Part shown: positions 19,035 through 27,045 of the stretch, in pieces
How the letters are laid out: every line of letters starts with the position of its first letter
Position numbering within the stretch: the stretch's first letter is position 1
DNA from: Opitutales bacterium
Lineage (GTDB): Bacteria; Verrucomicrobiota; Verrucomicrobiia; Opitutales; Opitutaceae
Length of the DNA stretch: 48,101 bases
Direction: 5' to 3'
NCBI GenBank assembly: GCA_900299415.1
Contig: OMJT01000188.1
Coordinates: forward strand, 1 to 48,101
Notes under the pieces: model-generated
What the model was told of the DNA's origin: nothing
Seen by the model: only the letters and a program-made list of their open reading frames with translations
Databases searched by the model: none
Translations under genes and position numbers: made by a program

Positions 19035-19805
19035 TCAGGTGGCACGGTCTGTTCCCCAGCGGCGATGCAGCCATTTTTCCCATGGGGAAAAGAGGAGTTT
19101 GTCCGCCAGCAGTCCGATGAGGACAAGCACGAACATGATGCCGATCACCTGGTCCATCGCGTTCAGCTCACGGCCAAAGTGCAGGAGCTGACCCAGTCCG
19201 GCACCGGTCAGGATCGTCACATAGATTTCCGCCGCCATCAGGGAGCGCCACGCAAAGGCCCAACCCTGCTTCATGCCACTGACGATGAAAGGGAGCGACG
19301 CCGGCAGAATGACGTGGGTCCAGATGTGCAGCCAGCGCGAGCCCATCGTCCGCGCAGCCCGGACATAGATCGGATTCACGTTCCGCACCCCGGTCTCGGC
19401 AGCGAGGATCACCGACCAGACCGTGCCCATCACCACGACAAAAAGCATGGCCGACTCGGATTGGCCGAACCAGAGAAGCGCCAGCGGCACCCAACAGACG
19501 CTGGGCAAGCCCTGGAGACCGAGGGCCATGATCCCCACGGTGTCACGCATGACGCGGAACCGGGCGATCAGCAGACCGACCGGCAGTCCGACCACAATAC
19601 CGATGAAATACCCCGACAGCAGTCGTTTCAGCGTGACAAACACGGCTTCGGACAAACTGCCGTCGGCAGCCTCGGACCAGAGATACCGGGCCACGCTCCC
19701 GGGTGAGGGCACGAGCACAGGCGACCAAATGCCGCGGGCACAGGCCCAGTGCCAGGCGAGCAGAAGGACGGCGAAGAAGCCGGTGGCGGTGAGTAGCCGT
19801 TTCAT
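19035..19805 (-). CDS. ssuC: ABC transporter permease, sulfonate/taurine type (SsuC-like)
   Basis: The 256-residue protein has six predicted membrane helices and the cytoplasmic EAA-like loop for ATPase contact, [22 protein letters not shown]. The overall pattern, including [15 protein letters not shown], fits the SsuC/TauC/NrtB permease family for sulfonates, taurine, nitrate and related anions. Its ATG overlaps the ATPase stop as ATGA. Sulfonate specificity is inferred from the adjacent cysK and regulator; the family alone does not settle the substrate. Confidence 0.85.
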   Translation of the reverse strand: MKRLLTATGFFAVLLLAWHWACARGIWSPVLVPSPGSVARYLWSEAADGSLSEAVFVTLKRLLSGYFIGIVVGLPVGLLIARFRVMRDTVGIMALGLQGLPSVCWVPLALLWFGQSESAMLFVVVMGTVWSVILAAETGVRNVNPIYVRAARTMGSRWLHIWTHVILPASLPFIVSGMKQGWAFAWRSLMAAEIYVTILTGAGLGQLLHFGRELNAMDQVIGIMFVLVLIGLLADKLLFSPWEKWLHRRWGTDRAT

Positions 19806-20611
19806 TCGGCGGTGGCTCCCTCTTTGAGATGCCCCTTGAGGGCACGGGTGATCTGGGTCGCGTGGGTCGCCACCTCGACGCTATTAATGTCGCGCGGCCG
19901 CGGCAATTCGATGCGGAACTCCTCCCGCACGCGTCCGGGGTGCGTCGAAAACAGGATTACGCGATCGCCGAGGCTCACCGCCTCGCGCACGTTGTGGGTG
20001 ACGAAGAGGATCGTCACATGGCGCTGTTGCCAGATGCGTTGCACGTCGCCGTATAGCTGTTCGCGCGTCATTGCATCGAGGGCGGCAAACGGCTCGTCCA
20101 TAAGCAGCACGCGTGGGTTCGGCGCAAGCGCCCGGGCCAAAGCGACCCGTTGTTTCATGCCGCCGGAGAGTTCGTGGATGTTGGCGTCCTTGAATTTCTC
20201 GAGGCCGACGAGTTTCAGGTAATAGTGCGCCGTCTCCGCCCGGTCCTTGGCGGTCAATCCCGGTTTCAGGTTGAGGGCGAACATCACGTTGCCCAGCACG
20301 TCGAGCCAGGGGAAGAGCGCCGACTCCTGGAACATCATCATTCGCTCGCGCGCCGGGCCGCGCACCGCCTTGCCGTCCGCGGTCACAGTGCCGGTGTCCG
20401 GCAGCTCAAATCCCGCAATCAGGTTCAGCAGCGTGGATTTCCCACAGCCGCTGGGCCCGAGCAGGCAGACGAACTCGCCCTCGGCGACAGTCAGGTTGGC
20501 CTCCTCCAAGGCCTGGACTGAACCGCGGTTCGTCTGGAAGGACTTCGAGACGCCGGTGATGACCAGCTTCGAAGGCGTGGGGGCAAAGGGTGCGACAGTG
20601 GCAGTGGTCAT
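19802..20611 (-). CDS. ssuB: ABC transporter ATP-binding protein (SsuB-like)
   Basis: This 269-residue ATPase runs from MTTATVAPFA; the ORF track wrongly extends it 126 codons into the binding-protein gene. Walker A is GPSGCGKST (52-60), the signature is LSGGMKQRVALARAL, Walker B is VLLMDEPF and the switch His is in FVTHNVREA. It groups by sequence pattern with the SsuB/TauB/NrtD family. It overlaps the genes on both sides by four bases (ATGA), typical of tight co-translation. Confidence 0.9.
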   Translation of the reverse strand: MTTATVAPFAPTPSKLVITGVSKSFQTNRGSVQALEEANLTVAEGEFVCLLGPSGCGKSTLLNLIAGFELPDTGTVTADGKAVRGPARERMMMFQESALFPWLDVLGNVMFALNLKPGLTAKDRAETAHYYLKLVGLEKFKDANIHELSGGMKQRVALARALAPNPRVLLMDEPFAALDAMTREQLYGDVQRIWQQRHVTILFVTHNVREAVSLGDRVILFSTHPGRVREEFRIELPRPRDINSVEVATHATQITRALKGHLKEGATAE

Positions 20612-21567
20612 GGCTTGCCGGAGAAGAGCCGGGCGAGGGGGATGGCATCGCGCAGGAATCCGACTTTCTGGGCATCTCCGACAAGGGCGTCGAGTCTCGC
20701 CTGCGCCAACTGGTCGGTGAAACGAAGCCGTTTCCAGGCCGCCTGGACCAGGGCGAGGTCGGTCTCGCGCTTGGTCTCGGCCGTGAGACTGGCCCGCACG
20801 CGTTCCATTGCCTCGTCGGGATGGGTGTTGACCCACGCCGTGAGCTCGCGGTGCGCGGCCAGGAAAGCTGACGCGAGCTGCGGGCGATCCTTGAGGAGCT
20901 TCACGCTCGCCACTAGCACCGTAGTCACAGCGTCGGGCTGCTCGAGCATCACCTTGCCCTTGCCGTCCCGCTCGAGGCGCGTGAGCCACGGTTCAACCGT
21001 CCACACCGCATCGAGCTTGCCCTGCAGGAACAAGGGCAACTGGTCCGAGTTGGCGGTGGGTAGCACCGTGACATCACCACCAGTAAGGGTGACACGGAAT
21101 CCCTGCTGACTGAGCCAGCTGCGCGCGGCGACGTCTTGCGTGTTGCCGAGTTGGGGGGTGGCGAGTTTCCGGCCCTTGAAGTCGGCAGGCTTGGCGATAC
21201 GGCCGTCGCCTTGGACCACGAGGGCCACGCCGCCCTCAGCCGCACCGGCGAGGATGCGTACCTCGCTACCTTGGGACCGGATATAGACGTTTAGGGCCGG
21301 ATTGGGACCGACATACGTGAGATCGATCGACCCCGCGAGCAGGGCTTCCATCGCACTGGGGCCGGCGTTGTAGGGAAACCACTGCACAGTGACGTCTGAA
21401 CCAAGCCGTTCATCAAACCAGCCCTTGCCTTCGCGGGTAGACTGGCTGCCCACCAACCCCTGAGCATGGGTGATGTTGGGGAAATAGCCGACCCGCAAAA
21501 CAGTCTTCTCCGCGGCGGATAGCGGAAGGGCGAGCGCGAGGATCAGGAAAAGATACCTGGATTTCAT
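20608..21567 (-). CDS. ssuA: ABC transporter substrate-binding protein (SsuA/NrtA-like)
   Basis: The 319-residue periplasmic protein has a signal peptide (MKSRYLFLILALALPLSAA) followed by LRVGYFPNITHAQG, typical of the SsuA/TauA/NrtA fold. The motifs EALLAGSIDLTYVGPNPALN and AVWTVEPWLTRLE fit aliphatic-sulfonate-type binding proteins. It begins nine bases after the porin gene and overlaps ssuB by four bases. The ligand is not certain: sulfonate is favoured by cysK and the Rrf2 regulator, but no desulfonating monooxygenase (SsuD, TauD) is present here. Confidence 0.85.
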   Translation of the reverse strand: MKSRYLFLILALALPLSAAEKTVLRVGYFPNITHAQGLVGSQSTREGKGWFDERLGSDVTVQWFPYNAGPSAMEALLAGSIDLTYVGPNPALNVYIRSQGSEVRILAGAAEGGVALVVQGDGRIAKPADFKGRKLATPQLGNTQDVAARSWLSQQGFRVTLTGGDVTVLPTANSDQLPLFLQGKLDAVWTVEPWLTRLERDGKGKVMLEQPDAVTTVLVASVKLLKDRPQLASAFLAAHRELTAWVNTHPDEAMERVRASLTAETKRETDLALVQAAWKRLRFTDQLAQARLDALVGDAQKVGFLRDAIPLARLFSGKP

Positions 21568-21576
21568 GACCTGGGA

Positions 21577-22995
21577 TTAGAGTACAGAAACAGCGTTGGG
21601 TTCGGGGCAGAACGTGAGCTGGAACCGCGTGATGAAGGCCTGTTCGTTCTGCCGTAAGAACGGAGTACTGGAAACCGCCGGTGCGCCGGCCGGCAGCGTA
21701 AAACGGGTGTGATAGTAATCGAACGAGGCGCGGACCGCCTTGCTCAGGTACCAGTTCACGCCCACCGCAGAGGACTTAGCCGCATTGGCACTGGTTGCGG
21801 GCGCGGCCAAGGTGGGAAACGCATTGTCGTCCACGTCCAAGTTGGCATAGCGCGCCACGACCTCGAAGGCACCCCAGGTACCCGCCGCCGGGTCGAAGTT
21901 GCTCGCCGGCACCACACCACCGAAGGCCGAATTCTCTCCGGTCAGGACATAGCCGCCGGCCAACTGCCAGGCCTTGTTGCGCAGCTCGGTTTTCGGACCG
22001 GCCGCGGCCGCGCGGACATTTACCGCCGACACCACGTACTCGCCCAGCAGCCCGAAGGCTCCCCGTCGAAACTCCGCCTGCGGGGTCAAGCGCCAGTTGC
22101 GTCCGTCGGCCAACGTGGTGGCCGCATACGTGAAAAAAGTCTGCTGGCCATCGGTGCGATATCCGGCGGTGCGGCCCGCGGCCGTTTTCTCCCGGCCGAC
22201 GCTGCCGGCGATACCAAAGGAAAGGCCCTGCAGGGCCGAGTCCTTGGCATTCCGGAACGGCGTGGCATAGAGCCGGCCAGCGAGGGTCTTCTCGTTGTCG
22301 AAATCCGTGTTATTCGTGCTGCCGGCGTCGGGCACGCCACCGAACACCCCAGCGGCGTAGTTCAGGCGTCCGCTCAGCACATCGCCCCCCACTTGGATCC
22401 CCAGGTCGCGGTTGGGCGTGAGATTCGTGACGATGGAACGCTCGTTGAAGAAGTTCCACGCGTCAGACTGAAGTTGCTCGAGGCCCACCGGCACCTTGAA
22501 ACGACCGGCCTTGACCTGAAGGGAGGGAGCCAGGGAGAGGGTGAGGTTGGCGTCGAGAATCGTCGGCGAGCCGCCGCCGAACTCGGGTACGATTTGGAAG
22601 GAGTAAATCTTCGCGAACTGGCCCTCCGCGATAATCCGCGCCCGGCGGAGCACAAAAGCGTTGTTGACTGTCCCACTCGACCCATCCCGGAAGAAGGCGC
22701 GGTGGTCGAGCTGCACGAGGCCGCGCACCCGGATGCTGTTGGCCGCATCCGCCGATCCGATGGTGAGGCCACGGTCGTTCATCGTAACCCGGGCCGCAGC
22801 CTGCGCCGCGGTCTCGGCCTGCTGCTGCTTTCGCTCGAGTTCCGTCAGCTTCTGGGCGAGTTCCTGGATCTGGGCCCGGAGGGCCGCGATCTCAGAAGTC
22901 GCGGCTGGCGCCTGTGCCCGCAGCCCGGAAAATCCGGCGGAGACCACCGTCAAAAGAATGGCCGCGGCACGCGCAGCCGGAATATGGAGTTTCAT
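21577..22995 (-). CDS. OprP/OprO-type outer-membrane porin
   Basis: The 472-residue protein from MKLHIPAARAAAIL has a signal peptide cleaved near GLRAQAPA. A short coiled coil with heptad character follows (IAALRAQIQELAQKLTELERKQQQ, about 38-61), as in the trimerising N-terminal part of this family. The remainder is a beta barrel of the phosphate-selective porin O/P family (PF07396): RVRGLVQLDHRAFF, LRRARIIAEGQFAKIYSFQIVPEFGG, and a C-terminal strand ending in RFQLTF. Being between the regulator and the ABC genes, it is likely to bring the transporter's anion across the outer membrane. The tracked start 37 codons earlier is not supported. Confidence 0.88.
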   Translation of the reverse strand: MKLHIPAARAAAILLTVVSAGFSGLRAQAPAATSEIAALRAQIQELAQKLTELERKQQQAETAAQAAARVTMNDRGLTIGSADAANSIRVRGLVQLDHRAFFRDGSSGTVNNAFVLRRARIIAEGQFAKIYSFQIVPEFGGGSPTILDANLTLSLAPSLQVKAGRFKVPVGLEQLQSDAWNFFNERSIVTNLTPNRDLGIQVGGDVLSGRLNYAAGVFGGVPDAGSTNNTDFDNEKTLAGRLYATPFRNAKDSALQGLSFGIAGSVGREKTAAGRTAGYRTDGQQTFFTYAATTLADGRNWRLTPQAEFRRGAFGLLGEYVVSAVNVRAAAAGPKTELRNKAWQLAGGYVLTGENSAFGGVVPASNFDPAAGTWGAFEVVARYANLDVDDNAFPTLAAPATSANAAKSSAVGVNWYLSKAVRASFDYYHTRFTLPAGAPAVSSTPFLRQNEQAFITRFQLTFCPEPNAVSVL

Positions 22996-23020
22996 GGTAG
23001 GTGTTCGATTGGGAAGGATT

Positions 23021-23611
23021 TCAAATGCTGTAATCGCCGAGGAGCTGGTGAAGCACCCCCTCGGTTTCGGAGAGATTGGGCCGCCTGCCAGTCGATTTCT
23101 GCGCACGGCCTACTCGGGTCGGTGCGGCCACCTGGCCGGCGGTGGGCGGCGCGAAGGGCAGCGGCATGTTGTCGCGGCGCAGCTTGCGGAGCGTCACCTC
23201 GACCACGTCGGCCAGCGAGTAGCGGTCGAGTATGCCGGCGATGGCGTTGCGGACGTCGAGCATGAGCATCCGCAGGCCGCAGTGCGCCTCGTCGGGGCAG
23301 CTGCACTTCTCGTAGGCGGTCTGGCTGACGCAGCCGATGGGCGCCAGCGGACCGTCGATCAGGCGCACGACCTGGCCGATGGTGATCTGCCGGGCCGGCC
23401 GGGCGAGCCGGTAGCCGCCGAACTTGCCGCGGGCGCTTTCAACCAGGCCATCCTCCTTGAGCACCTGCATGATCTGCTCGAGGAACTTGGCCGGGAGCTG
23501 TTCGTAGTCGGCCAACTCGGAAACCTGCACGAGCGGACGCTTAACCTCGGCGGCAATGCCCAGGTTGATCAGCGTGCGGAGCGCATACTCCCCTCGTTTC
23601 GACAGTTTCAT
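23021..23611 (-). CDS. Rrf2 family transcriptional regulator with four-cysteine cluster
   Basis: The 196-residue protein has the Rrf2 winged helix: MKLSKRGEYALRTLINL, then the recognition region LPAKFLEQIMQVLKEDGLVES and wing GKFGGYRLARP. A cysteine set Cys94, Cys103, Cys105 and Cys111 (CVSQTAYEKCSCPDEAHC) matches the place where IscR and other Rrf2 proteins bind Fe-S clusters; CymR, the cysteine regulator of this family, lacks it. A basic, Pro-rich tail of about 50 residues follows. It starts the operon ending in cysK, so it probably senses cysteine, sulfide or Fe-S status and controls these genes. Confidence 0.9.
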   Translation of the reverse strand: MKLSKRGEYALRTLINLGIAAEVKRPLVQVSELADYEQLPAKFLEQIMQVLKEDGLVESARGKFGGYRLARPARQITIGQVVRLIDGPLAPIGCVSQTAYEKCSCPDEAHCGLRMLMLDVRNAIAGILDRYSLADVVEVTLRKLRRDNMPLPFAPPTAGQVAAPTRVGRAQKSTGRRPNLSETEGVLHQLLGDYSI

Positions 23612-23624
23612 ATCCGATGGATTT

Positions 23625-23639
23625 AATCTACATTAGATT
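23625..23639. promoter_or_regulatory. Perfect dyad upstream of the Rrf2 gene, candidate operator
   Basis: AATCTA-CAT-TAGATT is a perfect 6-3-6 inverted repeat 13 bases before the Rrf2 start. It sits in an AT-rich island within otherwise GC-rich DNA, where the promoter should lie, so autoregulation by the Rrf2 protein is plausible. Confidence 0.5.
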
Positions 23640-23705
23640 GGTAGGGATTAAGGCAAGCGCTTTTTTGGGATTTTTTCGGACCCGGACAGCGTCTAAGACA
23701 GCGGC

Positions 23706-24161
23706 ATGACCCCCACCCCGCCCGATGCCTTCGCCGGACTGCGCCGCCTGATGCTCGCGGTGGTGTTGCTCGGCCTGCTGGGCACGCTCAGCGACCTCAT
23801 TCTCCTGAAACACTACGAGAACGGCTGGCAGATCGCGCCAATAGCCCTCCTCGCCCTCCTGTTCGGCGCCACCGTGTGGTTGGGCCTCGGATCCGGGGCA
23901 GCCCGGGTGCACTGCTTCCGCTTTCTCATGGGACTCTCGGTCGCCGTCGGCCTCACGGGCATGCTGCTGCATTACCGTGGCGGCATGGAGTTCCAGACCG
24001 AGACCTACCCCGACCTCGGCGGCTGGAAGCTTTTCCTGAAGGTCGTCCGTTCGAAGTCGCCCCCCGCCCTCGCCCCGGGCGCGATGGTCCAACTCGGGCT
24101 CTTCGCCCTGCTCGCCACTTACCGGCATCCCGCCCTGCCCGCCCGTGATCCGGCGGCTTGA
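23706..24161 (+). CDS. Small integral membrane protein, unknown family
   Basis: This 151-residue protein is predicted to have four membrane helices: LMLAVVLLGLLGTLSDLILL, IAPIALLALLFGATVWLGL, FLMGLSVAVGLTGMLLHY and MVQLGLFALLATY. A soluble loop (GGMEFQTETYPDLGGW) lies between helices three and four. I do not recognise the family. The gene is divergent from the Rrf2 regulator, 94 bases apart, so both could share the dyad region. It precedes the helix-hairpin-helix gene by 63 bases. Confidence 0.7.
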   Translation: MTPTPPDAFAGLRRLMLAVVLLGLLGTLSDLILLKHYENGWQIAPIALLALLFGATVWLGLGSGAARVHCFRFLMGLSVAVGLTGMLLHYRGGMEFQTETYPDLGGWKLFLKVVRSKSPPALAPGAMVQLGLFALLATYRHPALPARDPAA

Positions 24162-24224
24162 GTCGCCGGCACCCGCCGCCTATCTCCCTCTCCAACCCAT
24201 CCCCCCAACCTGTACAAAACTCCC

Positions 24225-24893
24225 ATGAAAACTCCCCGCCTCCTCCTCGCCTCGGCCTTCGCAGTGGTCGTTGGTTTCCTCGCCCTCCCGGCCGCGCAGG
24301 CCCAGGTCGGCAAGTCGCTCGGCGTCGTCGACGCCAACACCGTCCCCGAGGCCGACCTCCTCAAGATGCCCAACCTCACGCCGGCCATCGTGAAGGTCCT
24401 CCTCGAGAAGCGCCCCTTCAACAGCATCGTCGAGCTCAACAAGCTCCTCCTCGAGCAGGGCCTGAGGCAGGAGCAGGCGAACGAACTCTACACAAAGGCG
24501 TTCGTCCACGTGAACCTCAACACCGCCACCAACGAGGAGATTCTGCTCATCCCGGGCGCCGGCCGCCGCATGACGATCGAGTTTCCCGAGTACCGCCCGT
24601 GGGTCAGCTGGGCGCAGTTCGACCGCGAGATCAGCAAGTACATCGGCCAGGAGGCCACGGACAAACTGAAGCAGTACGTCTTCATCCCGGTGAAGCTCAA
24701 CACCGCCACCAATGAGGACATCCTCAGCATCCCCGGCGCCGGCCAGCGCATGGTCCGCGAGTTCAACGAATACCGCCCCTGGACGACCAAGGCGCAGTTC
24801 GACCGCGAGATCAGCAAGTACGTCGGCCAGAAGGAAACCGACCGCCTCTGGCGCTACGTGGTGATCGACCCGGTGGCCCCGGCCAAGCAGTAA
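24225..24893 (+). CDS. Secreted protein with three helix-hairpin-helix repeats
   Basis: The 222-residue product has a signal peptide ending at AAQAQ (about residue 27). Three consecutive repeats of about 62 residues follow. The second and third are near copies (VNLNTATNEEILLIPGAG and VKLNTATNEDILSIPGAG, each followed by a YRPW motif, AQFDREISKY and a GQ). The first is diverged (VVDANTVPEADLLKMPNLTP). The LNTAT-IPGAG core is the helix-hairpin-helix motif of ComEA-like proteins, which bind DNA outside the membrane. No transmembrane anchor is seen, so it may be periplasmic. Function in DNA uptake is only a possibility, since no other competence gene is nearby. Confidence 0.85.
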   Translation: MKTPRLLLASAFAVVVGFLALPAAQAQVGKSLGVVDANTVPEADLLKMPNLTPAIVKVLLEKRPFNSIVELNKLLLEQGLRQEQANELYTKAFVHVNLNTATNEEILLIPGAGRRMTIEFPEYRPWVSWAQFDREISKYIGQEATDKLKQYVFIPVKLNTATNEDILSIPGAGQRMVREFNEYRPWTTKAQFDREISKYVGQKETDRLWRYVVIDPVAPAKQ

Positions 24894-24915
24894 GCCGGTA
24901 ACCGCGCCGTCCCTT

Positions 24916-24949
24916 CCGCCGCCGGACTCGTTCCGGCGGCGTTTTTTTT
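24916..24949 (+). terminator. Rho-independent terminator after the helix-hairpin-helix gene
   Basis: GCCGCCGGA pairs with TCCGGCGGC around a CTCGT loop and is followed by eight T residues, 20 bases beyond the stop. It also lies just past the end of the convergent small membrane-protein gene. Confidence 0.9.
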
Positions 24950-24955
24950 GCCCGG

Positions 24956-25177
24956 TCAACGAGTTCCGTCGTAATCCCGGCCCTCCGGCCGCCGATCCTC
25001 GGTCACCGGCACCCGCTGCCCCACGGGTTGCGGCCGGAACAGCCGCGCCAGGAAGGACTCGTCCGCCGGCGCCCCCGGCGGCCGCGGCTGGCCGTAGACG
25101 CGTCGGCACACGACGGCGAACGCCCACGTGCCAATCCCCACGGCAATCAGAAACAGGCAGACGGCAGCCTCGATCAT
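24956..25177 (-). CDS. Small single-span membrane protein, unknown
   Basis: The 73-residue protein begins MIEAAVCLFLIAVGIGTWAF, one membrane helix with the N terminus likely outside, followed by a basic patch (CRRVYG) and a hydrophilic tail rich in Pro and Arg. No family is recognised. It is divergent from folA and convergent with the helix-hairpin-helix gene, and it fills its spacer neatly, which supports it being real. Confidence 0.5.
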   Translation of the reverse strand: MIEAAVCLFLIAVGIGTWAFAVVCRRVYGQPRPPGAPADESFLARLFRPQPVGQRVPVTEDRRPEGRDYDGTR

Positions 25178-25261
25178 GCCGCAGGTTCCGGCAGACCCCG
25201 TCGCCCGTCAACCCCGAGCACGAATGCCTTGAGCCGGGCCGGTTCCCGCGGAGACTGCGGC

Positions 25262-25753
25262 ATGCCCCGGATGCTCCACCTCGAGGTTGCCTGTGCCGAG
25301 AACCGCACCATCGGGCGTGGCGGGCGCCTGCCGTGGAGCATCCCCGAGGACACCCGCCTGTTCCACGAGCACACGGCCGGTCAGGTCGTGATCCTCGGTC
25401 GCGTCTCGTTCGACGACTGGCAGGGTTCCCGCGAAGAGGGTCGCCGCGCGGTCGTGGTCACACAGCACGCCGTGCCGTCCCGCCCGGGTGTCTTTGCCGC
25501 CGGCACCTTCGCCGAGGCCCTGCGCATCGCCGACACCCTGCCCGGGCGCATCCACATCTGCGGCGGTGAACGCATCTATGCCGAGGCCCTCGCTGTCGCC
25601 CGCCCGCTCCGGCTCAATCTCACTCTGGTCCACGCCCAGGTCGCCGGCGATCGCCATTTCCCCGAATGGCGCCAGCTCGCTTGGCAGGAGATTTCGCGCC
25701 GGGAAGGCCGGGACGAGAACTTTCGCTATACGTTTCTCTGCCTCGAGCGCTGA
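25262..25753 (+). CDS. folA: Dihydrofolate reductase
   Basis: The 163-residue enzyme reduces dihydrofolate to tetrahydrofolate with NADPH. I use the ATG at 25262 (MPRMLHLEVACAEN); the tracked start 78 codons upstream runs through the divergent gene. Family motifs are ENRTIGRGGRLPW, the acidic active-site residue in SIPEDTRLF, VVILGRVSFDDW and the C-terminal-side HICGGERIYAEAL. Length is typical. No thymidylate synthase gene is nearby. The DJ-1/PfpI gene starts 17 bases downstream, so the two may be co-transcribed. Confidence 0.92.
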   Translation: MPRMLHLEVACAENRTIGRGGRLPWSIPEDTRLFHEHTAGQVVILGRVSFDDWQGSREEGRRAVVVTQHAVPSRPGVFAAGTFAEALRIADTLPGRIHICGGERIYAEALAVARPLRLNLTLVHAQVAGDRHFPEWRQLAWQEISRREGRDENFRYTFLCLER

Positions 25754-25770
25754 GCCGTACCAACCCGATC

Positions 25771-26313
25771 ATGACCGACCCCACCCGCCCGCTGTCCGGC
25801 CGAACCATCCTGATGTTCACCGGCGAAATCTACGAGGACCTCGAGCTCTGGTACCCAAAGTACCGCCTGCAGGAGGCCGGCGTCCGCGTGCTCGTCGCCG
25901 GTCCCTCTGCCCGCACCCGCTACGCCGGCAAGCACGGCTACCCTTGTGTGTCGGACATTGCGATCGACGAGGCGGCTACGCTCACGCCCGACGGCGTGGT
26001 GTGTCCGGGCGGCTTCATGCCCGACCAGCTCCGTCGCGACCCGAAGGTCCTCGCGATCGTGCGCGCCTGCCATGAGCGCCGCCGCCTGCTGGCCGCCATT
26101 TGTCACGGCGGCTGGATCCCGATCTCCGCGGGTGTCTACCGCGGCGTCCGCGTCACGGGCTCGCCCGGCATCAAGGACGACCTCGTCAACGCCGGCGCGC
26201 TCTTCGAGGATGCGCCCGTGGTGGTCGACCGGCACTTCGTCTCGAGCCGCCGGCCCGACGACCTGCCCGAGTTCTGCCGCGGGCTCCTGCAGGTCCTCGC
26301 CACCCAAGCCTGA
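25771..26313 (+). CDS. DJ-1/PfpI family protein (class I glutamine amidotransferase-like)
   Basis: The 180-residue protein from MTDPTRPLSG has the nucleophile-elbow Cys111-His112 in AAICHGGWIPISAG and an acidic N-terminal motif, IYEDLELWYP. Together with VVCPGGFMPDQLR and GSPGIKDDLVNAGA these place it with YhbO/YajL/PfpI proteins, variously described as glyoxalases, chaperones or proteases. Which activity applies cannot be told here. It is 17 bases after folA and 52 before an unknown gene. Confidence 0.88.
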   Translation: MTDPTRPLSGRTILMFTGEIYEDLELWYPKYRLQEAGVRVLVAGPSARTRYAGKHGYPCVSDIAIDEAATLTPDGVVCPGGFMPDQLRRDPKVLAIVRACHERRRLLAAICHGGWIPISAGVYRGVRVTGSPGIKDDLVNAGALFEDAPVVVDRHFVSSRRPDDLPEFCRGLLQVLATQA

Positions 26314-26365
26314 CGTTTTCCCGGCAAAACCCGTCCCGCCCCTCCAACGCTCCGGTCCCCATCGC

Positions 26366-27019
26366 ATGACCCAGGATCCCAACGCCGAATTCGACCACGC
26401 CGTGCTCGAGAAGATCGAACTGAGTCCGACCGGCGCCCTGCCCGTGACGCCCGCCTATCAGGATGCCCTGCGCCGGCTCTATGCCGCGCAGCAGGTGTAC
26501 GCCAATGCCAACCACAAGGACTGCCACGTCACCGCCCGCTCGCTCACGCGGCTGCGCTTTTTCCACGCCGGGAACCTGGACGCCTTCATCGCGGGACAGA
26601 TCGGCGACGATGCCCTCGAGCCCAACGCCCGCATCTATGACCGCTATGTGCAGTCCCTGCCGGCCGACCTCCGCTCCCGCGCGGAGGGCTTGCGGCTGAT
26701 GGTGATTGGCAAGCCCGCCCATCATCGCACGAAGCACGGCAAGGCCGAGGTTCACGATCCGCTGCACATGCTCTTCCTCGTCCCGGGCGCCGGTCCGAAT
26801 CCCGGCCTCCCCGGCAACTACCTCCATGGTTCCCTGTTCCATGTCGGTCCCGACGAGGCCACCGGCGCGTGGGAAATCCACCTCCACGACTCCGAGGATG
26901 GCGCGGCGGTTTTCAGCACCCCGGCGCGCACGGACGTGCTGACGAAGCTCCAGGAAGTCATCTCCTGCGCCCCCTTCCACCTGAACGAATTGCCCACCCT
27001 CGGCTTTCGCCTGGGGTGA
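26366..27019 (+). CDS. Hypothetical cytoplasmic protein
   Basis: I take the ATG giving MTQDPNAEFDHAV, 217 residues; the tracked frame runs back through the DJ-1 gene and is a shadow there. There is no signal peptide or membrane helix. The sequence is acidic with a central His-rich segment (KPAHHRTKHGKAEVHDPLHM) and a beta-rich end (WEIHLHDSEDG). I do not recognise a family. It is the third gene in the folA direction and convergent with the gamma-carbonic-anhydrase-like gene. Confidence 0.7.
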   Translation: MTQDPNAEFDHAVLEKIELSPTGALPVTPAYQDALRRLYAAQQVYANANHKDCHVTARSLTRLRFFHAGNLDAFIAGQIGDDALEPNARIYDRYVQSLPADLRSRAEGLRLMVIGKPAHHRTKHGKAEVHDPLHMLFLVPGAGPNPGLPGNYLHGSLFHVGPDEATGAWEIHLHDSEDGAAVFSTPARTDVLTKLQEVISCAPFHLNELPTLGFRLG

Positions 27020-27045
27020 CCTCTCGCGTCGTCGCTCCCGGGCAC

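Noticed and set aside
21709-23265. 518-residue plus-strand ORF over the porin and Rrf2 genes
   Set aside because: It spans two opposite-strand genes with strong family motifs, so it is a codon-bias artefact.
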